Of a DNA stretch of 64,000 nt, positions 51,450 through 62,457 are shown one piece after another. The position numbers were made by a program, and so were the translations under genes. The notes under the pieces were generated by a model. That model was not told where the DNA came from, searched no databases, and worked only from the letters and a program-made list of their open reading frames with translations. The stretch lies in the NCBI GenBank assembly GCA_015179125.1, contig WHVA01000058.1, positions 268,521 through 332,520 on the forward strand. Reading direction: 5' to 3'. Within the stretch, counting starts at the first letter, position 1; each line of letters opens with the position of its first letter. Source of the stretch: Gautieria morchelliformis. Its lineage: Eukaryota; Basidiomycota; Agaricomycetes; Gomphales; Gomphaceae.

Positions 51450-53990
51450 TCAAACCGTAGTCAGCCCTAGTTCAACCGCGAAGTGCTTTACCTTCGCAGA
51501 AGGCAACCCTTTGGTAAGCGTGTCTGCTACCATGTCATCGGTCGGGCAATAAACTAATCGAATTGCGCCTTTTTCAACGATCCATCGGATAAAATGGTAT
51601 CGCATGTCGATGTGTTTGGTTCTGGCGTGATACTGATGGTCTTTGGCAAGCGCGATGGCGGATTGGTTGTCGGAAAACAGCGTGGTGGGTAACATTTTCT
51701 TGTCAAAAAGTTGCTCGATCAGTGACCGAAGCCACAGGGCTTCTTTCGCGGCGTGTGCAGCAGCTACGTATTCGCTTTCCGTTGTGGAAAGGGATACTAT
51801 TGACTGACACTTTGCGCTCCAGGATACAGCTCCTCCATTGATGATGAACGCGTATCCCGATATTGCGTGCCTATCTTCGGCCATACTGCCATCGGCGTCA
51901 GCGTACCCAATCAACTCATTTTTCGTATGACCGTAAGTCAGCCATAGGTTCATAGAACCTTTCAGGTACTGAAAGATCCGTTTGACTGCACTCCAGTGAC
52001 CGGGGGCGAACTTGGTCGAATACCTGGATACGGCTTGTACGGCGAAGGCGATGTCAGGGCGGGTTCCGAGGGCGGCGTACATGAGTGATCCAACAGCCTC
52101 TCTATAAGGTATGTCTCGCATTTTAGCCCATTCGGCCGTGGTCTTAGGGGTTGGCGACATGGAGAGGAGTCGGCCACGGTCCATCGGCATCGATACAGGT
52201 TTGAGATCTTCGAAATTATACCTTCGTATAATTGACTCTATGTAGGATCGCTGTGAGAGGTGTATGGTTCGTCTTTCTCTGTCCCGTTTTATTTCAATGC
52301 CTAATAGCCAATGCAGCTCGCTGAGGTCAGTGATTTCAACATGCTTCGAGATTCCGACTTTGAATTGCTTTACTGCCATCTCCGACGTTGCAGCAATAGT
52401 GCAATCATCGACGTGTACCAGGACGATTGTGAGTGCATTGTTTGTGCATCGAAAGAAAACGGCCTGATCTACGTCGCAGCGGGAGAACAGTAACTTGGTG
52501 AGCATGATGTCAACAAGTTGTACCAACGGCGGCCGGATTGTTTTAACCCATACAGCGTCTTTTGCAGGAGACATACTTTCCCCGAGGAGCTTGGCGCAGG
52601 ATAGCCTGGTGGTTGAGCCATGTATATTGTTTCTTTTTCAGTGAGTTCACCATTCAGGTATGTGCCCTTAATATCGATCTGATGAAGCTCCATATCGTTC
52701 GCAGCTGCCAAAGCCAGTACGGTCCTAATTGAAGCTAGTTTTGCAACTGGGGCAAAGGTGTCGAAGTAATCGACGCCAGGGACCTGCGAGAAACCTTGTG
52801 CAACAAGCCGTGCTTTGTATCGCACAACGTTCCCAGCAGCATCCTTCTTTGCCCGGAAAACCCACTTTGATCCGACAATGTTTGCGCCGCTAGGGGCCTC
52901 GGTGAGTCTCCAAGTCCCGGCATCACGGAGTACCGCTAACTCTTCATGAATGGCAGTCTCCCATAGGTGCCAGTCAGGGTGTCGTCTTGCCTCAGCCAGG
53001 GCTCGAGGTTCGATTGCTTCGACCTCGCTTGTTTCTGCTACCAGTACGTACCCGTCCACTTCATCAGCGATAAGCATCCACTCAGCGGTTCCTTCCCCTT
53101 CCAGTGTATCTTTCTCTGTGATGGAGGGCATTTGAACTCCTTGTGGTATGGCAGGATCTGACGATCGGTGAGACGACGTTCCGTGCCCTTCGAGGATGTC
53201 TCTAATATGCTGACTGGGCTTTCGCAGACGTTTGGCAGGTGCCTCGGCATCGGAGTCGGACTGGGGTTCGCTGGTGTGGGGCACAGACGGGGCATTGGGT
53301 ATGGGTGCATTGGAGGAGGGGTTTTTGTTTACTGGTGCGTTAGTTTCCGTCTCGATTATTTGCCAGTTCTCCCCCTCGAGGTGAGAAGCTGACGCAGAGC
53401 TGTTGTCGAAGTGGACGTTGCGTTCCACTGTGACAGATTTCTTTTCAGGCCAATAAATTCGGAGACCCTTACTCCTTTCATCAACCCCTATCCAGCGGCC
53501 TTCAGACACTCGACCGCCGAGTTTGTCTCCCCCTTCAGTGCGTATCCCCACTCTTTCCCCCCATTCGCGAATGTGCTTAAGGTTCGGTTTATCTCCGAAA
53601 GCAGCCTCGTGAGGAGTTTTACCATTGACTGCTTTAGTCGTGGTACGGTTCATCAGCCAGACAACATGCCGAGCCGCCTCGCCCCACAGAAACCTTGGAA
53701 GCCCACTTGCATGGAGCAGGGCTTGTACACGTTCAACTATCGTGCGGTTGCGTCGTTCGGCCACGCCGTTTTGCTGGGGTGTGTCATGCACGGTAAGTTT
53801 TTGTGTGGTTCCTTTCGACTTCAAATGAACTGTGAATTCTTTTCCCAGATATTCACCGCCTCTGTCCGAGTGGAGCGTTTTGACACGAGCCTTCAGCTGC
53901 GCGTCACACCATGACTCATACTCCTTGTAGGCACTAAATGCCTCGTCTTTGGACGCAGCAGATAAAGGTGAGTTAAATGCGTCATATCAT
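51450..53990 (-). pseudogene. pol: copia 2 integrase core, RT, RNase H
   Basis: From ~53960 the frame opens with DEAFSAYKEYESW and the integrase residues TLHSDRGGEYLGKEF and DTPQQNGVAERRNRT. RT follows (RYKARLVAQGFSQVPGVDYF, TLYGLKQSGRRWYN), then a frameshift at about 52520, after which CDVDQAVFF, LVHVDD (active site), and RNase H (YADADGSMAEDRHAISGYAF, LSTTESEYVAAAHA, FSDNQSAIALAKDHQ, HTKHIDMRYHF) run to TGA inside the polypurine tract. Apart from the single-base shift the domains are complete and of normal length. Confidence 0.85.
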
Positions 53991-55806
53991 CCGTAAACGT
54001 GATATAGTAACGCTTCCCGGCTTTTGTTGTGACTGGAGCCGGTCCCCATAGATCGCTGTGGACTTCTTGTCCAAACGCCGTGGCTCTCGTGCCATCCCTG
54101 ATCTTTGGGAACGGTTTCCGTGTGGCTTTTGCATATACGCAGGATTCGCAAAAAAAGGGGTCGCCTGGCGGTAAGGTTTCAAGCTTTACTCCAGTTACAA
54201 AGCCCTTTGTAACTAATCTTCTGGCTATTTCAGGAGAAATATGACCCATTCTTCGATGGAATTGGTCCAGGGTAAGCACATCCTCGGCTGAGTTTGCTGT
54301 TTCCTGCTCATGTGATACGCGGTAGAGGCCGTGTCCGGTTTTTAGGACCATGCCAACAAGCTGATCATCTCGATCCCGTATGACACATTTGCCATCTGCA
54401 AATGATACAGCGAAACCAGCATCGTCGAGCCGTCCGATTGACACAAGAGTATACCCGACATCAGGTGAGTACAAAACCTCGGTTATATTAAGCTGGGATG
54501 TCGTAGCTCCATTTGGTACGTCAATCCTCATCTCACCCGTCCCGACTGCGCTGAAATTCTTTCTGTTTGCAGCTCGGAAGGATTTTGGCAGTATGGGGGT
54601 ATAACTTGTTACTGCGTCTCGGTATGGCGTTATGTGTCTTGTGCATCCGGAGTCGTAGACTTCGGTCTGAGGTGAGTTTTCCGCCGTGCTGTTGACCTCT
54701 GCGCATACTGCATGCGCATCCTCCTGATCAACGCTGACAAGTGAACAGGTATCACTTTTGTCGGCTATGGGCAACTCCTCGTTCTTGCGATCAGTTTCTA
54801 GGTCATCACCGACTTCAGAAAACCAGTCGCCTGCACAGTCCTCATCCGAGTCGGACTCGCAGTTCGTTAATAGTTGGGGTAGCTCGTCATCCGAGTTCCA
54901 ATCAGCGAAGAAGGTGGCACCGTCTTCGCCATCTGATTCCACAGCCGCATTAGCAGAGCCGCCACCTCTAGGTGAGTCATGTTTCTTGTCACCAGTGGCT
55001 TTAGCAGGTTTAGGACACTTATTCTTATAGTGTCCCGTGTCGCTGCAGTTCCAGCAAGTACCCTTCGGTTTGCGCTCAAACTTCTTTCCCTTTCCATTCG
55101 CTGATACGAACATCGCTTCATCCTTTTCTTCGCCTTTTCCACTAGTGTGCCCGGGGCGACGAGACTTGTGAGCAGCATGTCTCTCGTACTCTTCAGATAC
55201 TAACGTGATGAGCTCATCAGGGTCTACGGTCTTGGTCGTACTGTAGAGCTTGGCACCTGCTAGTAGGTTCGATGCGAAAGCGGAGAGGTGAGGGGGAAGG
55301 GATTTTATAATGGTTGACCGGTAACCTTTTTCCTCGATGTCCACACCGTACGTTGCTAACTCTTCCTTCTTGACATGTAGGCCATCAAGAAATTCATGCA
55401 CATTTCCTCTGTCGGGACATCTAGACTCCATGAGGTGAGTGCGTAGGTCTGCCTGCGCAAATGCCCCCTTCTATGAGAATTCGGTTACGATGAGTTCCCA
55501 TCGATCCTTCAGAGACGGCTTCCCATGGACGCGAATGAGAGTGGAGTCGGGAATTCGGTGAGTAAGGAGAGCTTTCGCCGTACGTTCATCTTTAACCCAT
55601 TTTGTAAGTGCTTCTTCTTCGTCAGTGGTGGGTGGGGTGCTGACTGATGGCTGAGTCGTAGTGCCGTCGAAGTGCCCCCACAGACCCTTTGCTTTGACAG
55701 CGTCTTGGAAACGCATCGAAAACGCAGTCCAGTTGAGACCGTTGGCCAGGAGTTTCGGGACAGAAGAGGGAAGAAGGTCGGTTGTGGTGAGGGTCGTGGT
55801 GGACAT
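53893..55806 (-). pseudogene. gag: copia 2 Gag, protease, integrase N-terminus
   Basis: Starts MSTTTLTTTDLLPSSVPKLL at 55806. The gag domain (LNWTAFSMRFQDAVKAKGLW) is broken by one TAG at 55473-55471 and resumes in frame (KGAFAQADLRTHLMESRCP). A zinc knuckle CWNCSDTGHYKNKC, a retropepsin motif YDSGCTRHITP, and the integrase HHCC domain (HRRMGHISPEIA...CESCVYAK) follow, with the first integrase Asp in EVHSDLWGP. The frame is lost at about 53960 through one indel. Everything before is well preserved, so inactivation is recent. Confidence 0.85.
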
Positions 55807-55871
55807 TGTAGAGCGGGAGCAGCGGGGAATGAGCTTGGGAAAGTGCTAGTGGGATGCGGGGCCCAATAACC

Positions 55872-56327
55872 TGTGAGAATATAAGAACTATACGATAATG
55901 CTCAGTGCTTGCTTCGATGCAAAGTACTGATGATATTTTACCTATACGATAATGCTACAAATCGTATAGATGAGCTGAAGTGAATGTGAGACTAATAATG
56001 CTTTACTTATCTCAGTGCTTGCTTCGATGCAAAGTACTGATGATATTTTACCTATACGATAATGCTACAAATCATATAGATGAGCTGAAGTGAATGTGAG
56101 ACTAATAATGCTTTACTTACCTCAGTGCTTGCTTCGATGCAAAGTACTGAGGTAGAGTGAAGAAAATGCTAGCTACTTATAGTTCCTAAAGAACAATAAG
56201 AATTTACTACAATAAGGACATTTGGACAAAGGAAAAACATAGAACAATGAGACTGCGCATGCTTTGTCACAATGGGGTGACACGGGGTGACGCGGTTTGC
56301 CATTATGCTTACGCGTTCACTCCTACA
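55872..56327 (-). repeat. copia 2 LTR, long form (456 bp)
   Basis: Identical in layout to 51097-51442 but with one more copy of a 110-bp internal repeat (from TCAGTGCTTGCTTCGATGCA to CTAATAATGCTTTACTTAYC). Length difference 456-346 is exactly 110. Confidence 0.92.
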
Positions 56328-56379
56328 CGGGACTGCCGTCTTTCATAATACGGCCTGCCGGCACCATCCTATTCCGTTA

Positions 56380-57330
56380 CGTAAACAGCTGGTTTCTGCG
56401 ACATACGCCCGCTTGAGGCCAGATACTTAACATTGAATATATCTCGCGGCCATTCTGTGTCTGATGCAATATTGCTGAGATTAGATCGTCTCCACTCCGG
56501 CCGGCAGCCTGCTCCTGCGAATGGTGCGGCAAGGAACTCGGTGTCTGCATTACACACACGGGTCGTGGTGTAATCAGATCCGGAGACGATGCCTCCGCCA
56601 TCCTGCGAGGATGCTACCGGAGTGACTCGGTGTGGCCCTCGAATGGTGCTGAAATGGATGATGCTGTGAAAGGCGGGACGCGGTAGAGCAGTGGTATGGC
56701 CTCATTCCACTTCAAGGCGGAGGATGTATCATATGCCCTCTTATGCATCGTTGTCACATAAGCTGATCCCGTTTGATCCAGATCCATCGTCCACATTAAA
56801 AATAGTCTCCCCCCGTTTATATGAACATGTGGCTGTTCCACATGCAGTTCTTGTACAACGAGGAGTGAGATACTCAGGCTATCACTCGTCGGTTCTTCGA
56901 AATAATAGAAGGCAGCCATACTATCAAATGGTGTGCTGGGCATTTCTTGAATACGGCACCTCGGTGCGCTAAGGCCGCCTAACTCGGGGATACGTGTGGC
57001 GGGCGGGGGAGATAAGGGGAAGGGTGCACATGGGGAGCAGCAAAGTACAAGGGGAGACACGGGGAGCAGCAATGGGCTTTTGATATAAATAGAATCTCCC
57101 TGTGTATTTAAGACAGCGACTGAGCTCGCCGTTGAGCATCGAAGAGTCAACGACTCTGGCGAGTTTGCACAACTGCTACGCGCATGACCCTGCCTACGTT
57201 GCAAAGCTTGAATCTCCGACATACTACCTCTCCTTCGACCATGATATCGACCCATCCCTGCACTTGCTATCTTCATTCCCCCCTGCCCATCTCGTGATTC
57301 GCCGCCGCCGCCGCCTCCTCTTTGCTCTGC
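56380..57330 (+). repeat. block T, copy 2
   Basis: Plus-strand copy of block T (22540-23420): TTCTGCGACATACGCCC, AGATCCGGAGACGATGCC, GGTTCTTCGAAATAATAGAA, ACGGCACCTCGGTGCGC, TATTTAAGACAGCGACTGA. It starts about 50 bp outside the copia 2 target site and leads into the C2H2 relic, as copy 1 does at 23.4 kb. Small indels break the frames seen in copy 1. Confidence 0.6.
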
Positions 57331-58539
57331 TTGTCCTCGACACACTGTCTTATCACCGCGGCATCTACGCCATCCCGCCGCACTTCCACGGGCCAGAAGG
57401 GACGTCTGTCGGTCGCGATGTGCGACATAAGATGGTTTGGTTTGTGTACACGCTGGTGGGTGGGACTGGGACCGTCCGCCGCACTTTCCACAGTCCACCG
57501 CATTTTCACAGTCCGCTTGTCCCTTCTTGTCCCATGCATGGCGCCGAAGCGCAGGCATGCGGCGGGATGGCCCCGTGAGTGTGTGGAGGGGTGTGTGGGG
57601 GGGCGCGGCTGAGGAATCCTCCCTGATTCCTGACGGGAATCAGGGAGCATTCTCGACGGTGGGGTTCGCATGGTCTGCGCGAACACGCGTTCGCGTGGAG
57701 GAGCTCTGACAGGTGGCTGCGCGTCTGAGACCGTTGAGATCTGGTACGGTTGGGTTGTGGAAACGACGGTGGTGGATGGGAGGGCCGCGCCGAGGCGACG
57801 CCTTACGGCGGTACTTCCCCGTGAGTGTGGGTGGCCGGGCCGCTGAGGGTTTCTCCCTGATTCCTCGTCGTATTCCCCTCCGGATCGGTCCTCGTAGGTG
57901 TCTTTGTCGGCGTCATCCGTTGGTTCCCCATCCGCTTGGTGGTGGGATGGTCCAGCCGTCGGTGGAACCAGGCGGGGTTTCTCGTCGGAAGCTAGGGCCG
58001 AGCCTCGGGTGAGCCTACACGAGCGCAGGGGAGGGCCTGACTGTGTGCGGGGTGCCAGAGGTATCTCAGATCCGCCATGGGGACTCCCCATCCACTTTGT
58101 CCTCAGATTTTGGCGGATTGGACGGTTCGCCTGGAGTGCAGCAGGCTCGGGCTCGGCCGCCGGGGAGTCTTGCCGCAACTGCTCCATCGATGGATGCTTC
58201 GGAGACATCCGAAATTTCCGCACGGCCTGTAGTTCTCAGGGGAGTGAGTTCCTCGTGCGCCTCAGGCTGAACCAACATGATGTGATAAGCAATGGAATAT
58301 CTAAGGACATTGTATAACTCCCACTTACGCCCGGCCAGTTTGTGCAACCCTCTTCGCCCCTCTCTAAAAAAGACGGGACGTGTGACGGTGGCGGCGTGGG
58401 ACACAAGTACACGTCCCCTAAAGCCCTGAGGGTTCCCGGATGTTGCATCAGATAAGACTTGGATGCCCGCACACACTGATAAGCAACAGGGAGGCAAGTG
58501 AGTTGAGTGAGATGCGAAGAACACAAGCTCACGAAGCAT
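57331..58539 (-). pseudogene. C2H2-family gene copy lacking the fingers
   Basis: Minus strand from 58539: exon 1 end (AGCATGCTTCGTGAG-type donor), intron with CATCTCACTCAACTC and TTGCTTATCAG. Exon 2 reads CAGIQVLSDATSGNPQGFRG, HKLAGRKWELYNVLRYSIAY, PSNPPKSEDKVDGE. A phase change then leads to LAPRTQSGPPLRSC, DKDTYEDRSGGEYDEESG and PYQISTVSDAQPPV. A palindrome at 57620-57646 interrupts the tail, and the sequence ends at ~57340 in block T without reaching the zinc fingers. The phase change sits at the same place as in copy P1. Confidence 0.6.
57620..57646. repeat. fold-back palindrome, 11-bp arms
   Basis: TCCCTGATTCC and GGAATCAGGGA flank five bases inside the relic C2H2-family gene. Confidence 0.7.
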
Positions 58540-58662
58540 GGATCGGAAGTGGCAGGCGTGGGGCCGAATACGTTAGCCCCAAGGTCTGATGACGCACGTT
58601 GTCTGACCTTGGGGCGAACGTATTCAGCACCACGTCTACCACTTCCGATCCATGCTTCGTGA
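58529..58662. repeat. large fold-back, 58-bp arms, 18-bp spacer
   Basis: 58529-58586 (TCACGAAGCATGGATCGGAA to GCCCCAAGGTC) and 58605-58662 are reverse complements with few mismatches. The arm sequence is exon 1 plus the splice donor of the C2H2-family gene, so the first exon is present twice, head to head. Confidence 0.9.
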
Positions 58663-58700
58663 GTGGAAATATACGCAGCACTACCAACCCATAAATAATA

Positions 58701-58874
58701 CCTGCAGCCGAATCCAATGTGGAAGAAGACAGCAATGTCTCATCAGATGACAACTCAGTGGCAGAAGAGAATGAAGCCGAGTCGGACGACAATGACTTTA
58801 ATCTTACAGTAGTTATGATGGCTATTGGTCGGCGTGATACAAGCCAGGATAGGATAAATGTTACAGTAATATAG
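58701..58874 (+). pseudogene. acidic protein C-terminus fragment
   Basis: A plus frame PAAESNVEEDSNVSSDDNSV, AEENEAESDDNDFNLTVVMM, AIGRRDTSQDRINVTVI ends at TAG. The acidic bias is strong and typical of real coding. It begins directly after the fold-back, with a stop upstream in frame. Origin unknown. Confidence 0.35.
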
Positions 58875-59123
58875 ACTGACATGTGAAGTGCTATGATGAT
58901 AGTTGAGCATCGGTCCAAACCCTAGTATGTCATTTACAACCTTACTAAACCCTAGTACATCAGTGACTGCCTTGGGAACACTAGTCTATCACTGGTCGGG
59001 AGTCCACACACTGACAGTTTCCCTATAAGGGCATATCAGCATGGTAGCAGGTCTGTATGCAGATGTGCAAGAGTATATAAGTCTGTCACATCACTTGCCA
59101 GAGTATATCAGTCTGTCACTAAC
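58875..59123. other. short repeats before LINE insertion site
   Basis: GAGTATATMAGTCTGTCAC occurs twice (near 59070 and 59100) and CCCTAGTATGTCA / CCCTAGTACATCAG twice near 58920-58955. No gene. The LINE tail begins at about 59124, directly after the second GTCTGTCACTAACC. Confidence 0.5.
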
Positions 59124-59339
59124 CTTTTTTATTTTTATTTTTTTTTATTTATATCCAATTTATCGTCTTTTGGGGCCAAGCCCTATGTAAGACGGATTCT
59201 ACAAGTACCCAGTCGACATGTGATTCCTTTCCCCCCTTTCGTTATCAGTCTCTCCTTGCGCTCAGTGGGCTAGGCCCCGAGCGATTCCGTGCCTGTGTGG
59301 GCGAGGGTTTGTATCTTTGCGCCTTGCGCCTCTGCTGTG

Positions 59340-60353
59340 CCTCCCTGTGTTTCAACCTCTCTCTCCGCCCTGCTCCTGTTGTAGTGTGAGGTCCCCATGC
59401 GTCCTCTCGAACCTGCGCATTTCGCTGATATACTTGAACAGGTGTTTCATCGCTTTGGGTCTTCCCAGGAGCATCCTCGTGGACTTCGCCTCCCTTCGCA
59501 TCTGTCTCTCGAGCTCCTTCCTCGGCGCGTCATAACCTGGGCATCTGAACAAGAAGTGGTAGACGGTTTCTTGGGCTCAGTTGCACGTCGTGCATAACGG
59601 TGAGTTCGCCTTTCCGATCCTATGTAGGTGTTTGTTGAGGCCTATATGTCCTGTCCTGAGCTGCACTAGTAAGCTGGCCTGTTTCTGAGGCAAATCTCTG
59701 CTTAGCTTGCCATACGCATTGGATGGCATGGATGGATTGGTCTTGTGCGCCATCGGAGCTCTAGGTGACTTTGCAAAGGCTGCTCTGGCTGTCCGTTTAG
59801 TGTCCTGGTGATGTCCCTGGAGCTCGGCTGCTTTGCTTCTGGGCAATATTCCTCTGCACTCGATTGGTATCAGCCTCTCTTCACTTGATGACCCCTTTGC
59901 CGCTTTTTTGGCTTCTGCGTCGGCCCTCTCATTCCCAGCGATTCCTGCATGCCCGGGGACCCATCTCATGAGCACGTTGACGCCTGGCTGCAGGCTTACC
60001 ACTCCTTCGATTTGCCTGTGCAAAGCCTCTACCAGGTATTGTCCCGAGATTGCCCTTTCCTTCCTTGTCGTCTGTATCGCCGCTTGACTGTCGGTGACGA
60101 TGACATACTTCTTTCCCCTCTCAGTGTTGAGGAGCTTTGCACCTATCGCCGCGGCTGTCAGCTCAGCTTCGAATACAGTGTGCTCACGCTTGGTGCCCAT
60201 ATACAGCCTAACCACCTTCACTGCCCTATCCCCTCTGTATAACACCGCTGCCGCTCCCACACCTCCTTCCATGCACGAGCCGTCCGTGTGGACCTTGACA
60301 TCCGCTGCCTCTCTGTTATTTTCTTCTGTAGCCTGGTCTTTATCTGGCGGGAC
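59340..60353 (-). pseudogene. LINE RNase H and C-terminal zinc-like segment
   Basis: RNase H acidic residues are all visible: KVHTDGSCMEGG (Asp), VFEAELTAAAIG (Glu), VIVTDSQAAIQ (Asp) and GHAGIAGNERADAEA (Asp). After GHIGLNKHLHRIG comes a Cys/His cluster CTTCN, then TGA (59579-59577), then ETVYHFLFRCPGYDAPR, the usual C-terminal knuckle of these LINEs. RNase H itself is intact and is read in the RT frame after a TGA at 60356-60354. Confidence 0.8.
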
Positions 60354-62034
60354 TCAGGTCTTGAAGGCTGGGGTCCATTTGGGCCCGTAGATTACCGTTC
60401 TGATCTTTTCCATCCTTTCTGGCTGGAGCTCGAACGCGTGCAGGATTTCGTGAATGGGCGCTCTATGTCTCTTTATGTATCGCTTGGCTGCGGTGCATAC
60501 GTCGGAGGCCAGAGGGTGGCTGTCGGGGAGGCAGGTGAGTCTTAGTGCGGCTCTGTGAACTAGCTTGGAGACCAGTAGTGGGAAGGGCAGAAGGTTCGCA
60601 TGTGCGTCTAGTACGTCGTTCGCCGTTGACCTCATGGCTCCCATTATCATGATTGCCACTTGCCGCTGTATTCTAGCCAGCTTGTTTATGTATCCCCTGG
60701 TCCCTTTTGTGTGCTCTGAACCTGGCACGAGGAAAACGTCAGCAGCGTACATCATTTTCGGAATTGTGACTGTTAAGTAGTATCGTCTCATGTACTTAGC
60801 TGAGACTCCTTTCGCTGGCCTCGATAGTCTTCTGTACTGGGCGATGTATTTGTCACCTTTCTTGAGCACATGGTTGACCTGCTCTTTGAAACGTAGTTCC
60901 TGATCCACAATGACTCCCAGGAATTTGTGCGAGCTTGTCGGCTTTATGCAGTGAATCCCAATCGTTATGCTTGGCCTCGCGATCGGTCTGGTTGTCTTGG
61001 CATTGGTGGGGTCCTTTCCTCTGCGCCTAGTCAGGCCCATCAGCCCGAATTTGTCCAGAGCAAAGTCGCATTGGTGCACGCTGGCCCACTCATTGGTGCC
61101 CCTGGGCCTTGTCATGATGTCTGACAGTTTGCCGAAGGCCTCCTTGAGGTCGACGCCTTCTGCCATGATAGTGGTGTCATCTACGAAACCCACGCAACCT
61201 TCGCCCTCGCCGCACCGCACTACTTCGAGCAGGTCAGCATTGTAGAATTGGTAAGCTACTGTGGATACCGGGCATCCTTGGTCCATCCCTCACTCTATCG
61301 GCATAGCCTGTGTGCTATGGTCGTCGAAGCTGATGACTGTGCTCCTTCCCTCCACCCTTCTTTGTATCCACCTAGTGTACTCTTCGGGAACACCCCTCCG
61401 TCTCATGTTGTGCACTAATCGGTTGAGGACAATGCTTGGGAAAGCTCCCTTTATATCCAGGAAAAGCACCCCCAGTACTTTCCCCTTCCTCCATGCGCGC
61501 TTTGCAGCCCCTATGGTGTAGTGCAGGGCATCAGTGGTTGTTCTTCCAGGGCGGCACCCGTAGTGGTTGTCCGGGAGTAACTGGTATCTTTCAGCCATCT
61601 TGACCAGGTCCTCTGCGACGCAAGCCGACAGGACCTTCCCTATTGTGTTGAGGAGCGCTATGGGCCTATATGCCCCGGGACTGTGTAATCGGCCTTCCCC
61701 GGCTTTCTTAGTACTTTGGTGATCGAGTCCCTCCATTCCGACGGGTATGTGTCGAGACTGAAGGTAGCTCTGTACAAAGGGCCTAGAAATGGTAGTAGCA
61801 CGTCAATACACTGCTTAATGATGATATTGGGGATACCATTGGGCCCCGGTGCCTTGAAGGGGTTCAGCCTGTCCACGGCTCGACGTATTTGGTCGTCGGT
61901 AACGGGTTGAAAATCGAATGCGGGGGTGGGGTATTCGAAATCTGCTGGTACTTGTTCCGCCTCTGCTCTGGTTGTTGGAAAGAAAGCAGTGAACAGCATT
62001 TCTGCTTTTTGTTCATTTGTGCTGGCCACCCATT
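60354..62034 (-). pseudogene. LINE reverse transcriptase
   Basis: Begins ASTNEQKAEMLFTAFFPTTR, followed by LNPFKAPGPNGIPNIIIKQC, YRPIALLNTIGKVLSACVAE, LFLDIKGAFPSI (first catalytic Asp), MDQGCPVSTVAYQFYNADLL and the active site GFVDDTTIMAEG. Thumb and linker (KFLGVIVDQELRFKEQVNHV, YLTVTIPKMMYAADVF) lead to RNase H. Lesions: frameshift near 61680 (TVPG to AYRP) and TGA at 61292-61290 between PIE and GMDQG. All core motifs are otherwise present. Confidence 0.85.
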
Positions 62035-62104
62035 TGGTGCCATGCGGGTTTTTAGCGGCAACGCAAATGAACTTGGAGACGCTGGCGGGGGCCCCGGGAA
62101 GAGT

Positions 62105-62423
62105 GATAAACTCGCTGGCCCTGTCAGTGTAGCGTGCGTGCGGCCCAGAACATCTAAGGGCATCACAGACCTGTTATTGCCTCCAACTTCCATCAGCTAA
62201 ACGCTGATAGTCCGTCTAAGAAGCCGGCGACTGGCCAAAGCCGGCCGGGCTATTTAGCATGGGAAGGTCTCGTTCGTTATCGGAATTAACCAGACAAATC
62301 ACTCCACCAACTAAGAACGGCCATGCACCACCACCCATAAAATCAAGAAAGAGCTATCAATCTGTCAATCCTAGTTATGTCTGGACCTGGTGAGTTTCCC
62401 CGTGTTGAGTCAAATTAAGCCGC

Positions 62424-62457
<34 letters not shown>
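62105..62457 (-). rRNA. 18S rRNA fragment (~350 nt) inside LINE ORF2
   Basis: On the minus strand, from 62457, the sequence is the universally conserved 18S stretch AATTGACGGAAGGGCACCAC, then GAGCCTGCGGCTTAATTTGA, ACACGGGGAAACTCACCAGG, GTGGTGCATGGCCGTTCTTA, CGATAACGAACGAGACCTT, GGCAATAACAGGTCTGTGAT and GTTCTGGGCCGCACGC. It ends near CCAGCGAGTTTATCAC. The variable stem CGGCCGGCTTTGGCC...CGCCGGCTTCTTAGA is of basidiomycete type. A few substitutions in invariant positions (AAGTTGGAGGC, GCACGCACGCT) mark it as non-functional. It has the same sense as the LINE and interrupts it between ARVPTL and VASTNEQ. Confidence 0.93.

Larger units (their letters stand above)
51097..56327 (-). mobile_element. 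Ty1/copia element 2, full length, disabled
   Basis: LTRs at 51097-51442 (346 bp) and 55872-56327 (456 bp) start TGTGAGAATATAAG and end CCTACA on the plus strand. The 5-bp flanks are identical (CGGGA at 51092-51096 and 56328-56332), a perfect target duplication. The minus strand has a primer-binding site GGTTATTGGGCCCC after the 5' LTR and a polypurine tract TTTGAGGGGGAG before the 3' LTR. Gag, protease, integrase, RT and RNase H are all present. One nonsense codon and two frameshifts disable it. It is a different family from copia 1. Confidence 0.92.

Noticed and set aside
62105-62457. A functional rDNA unit
   Set aside because: Only about 350 nt of 18S are present, with changes at invariant positions and LINE coding sequence on both sides; no ITS, 5.8S or 28S sequence is seen.
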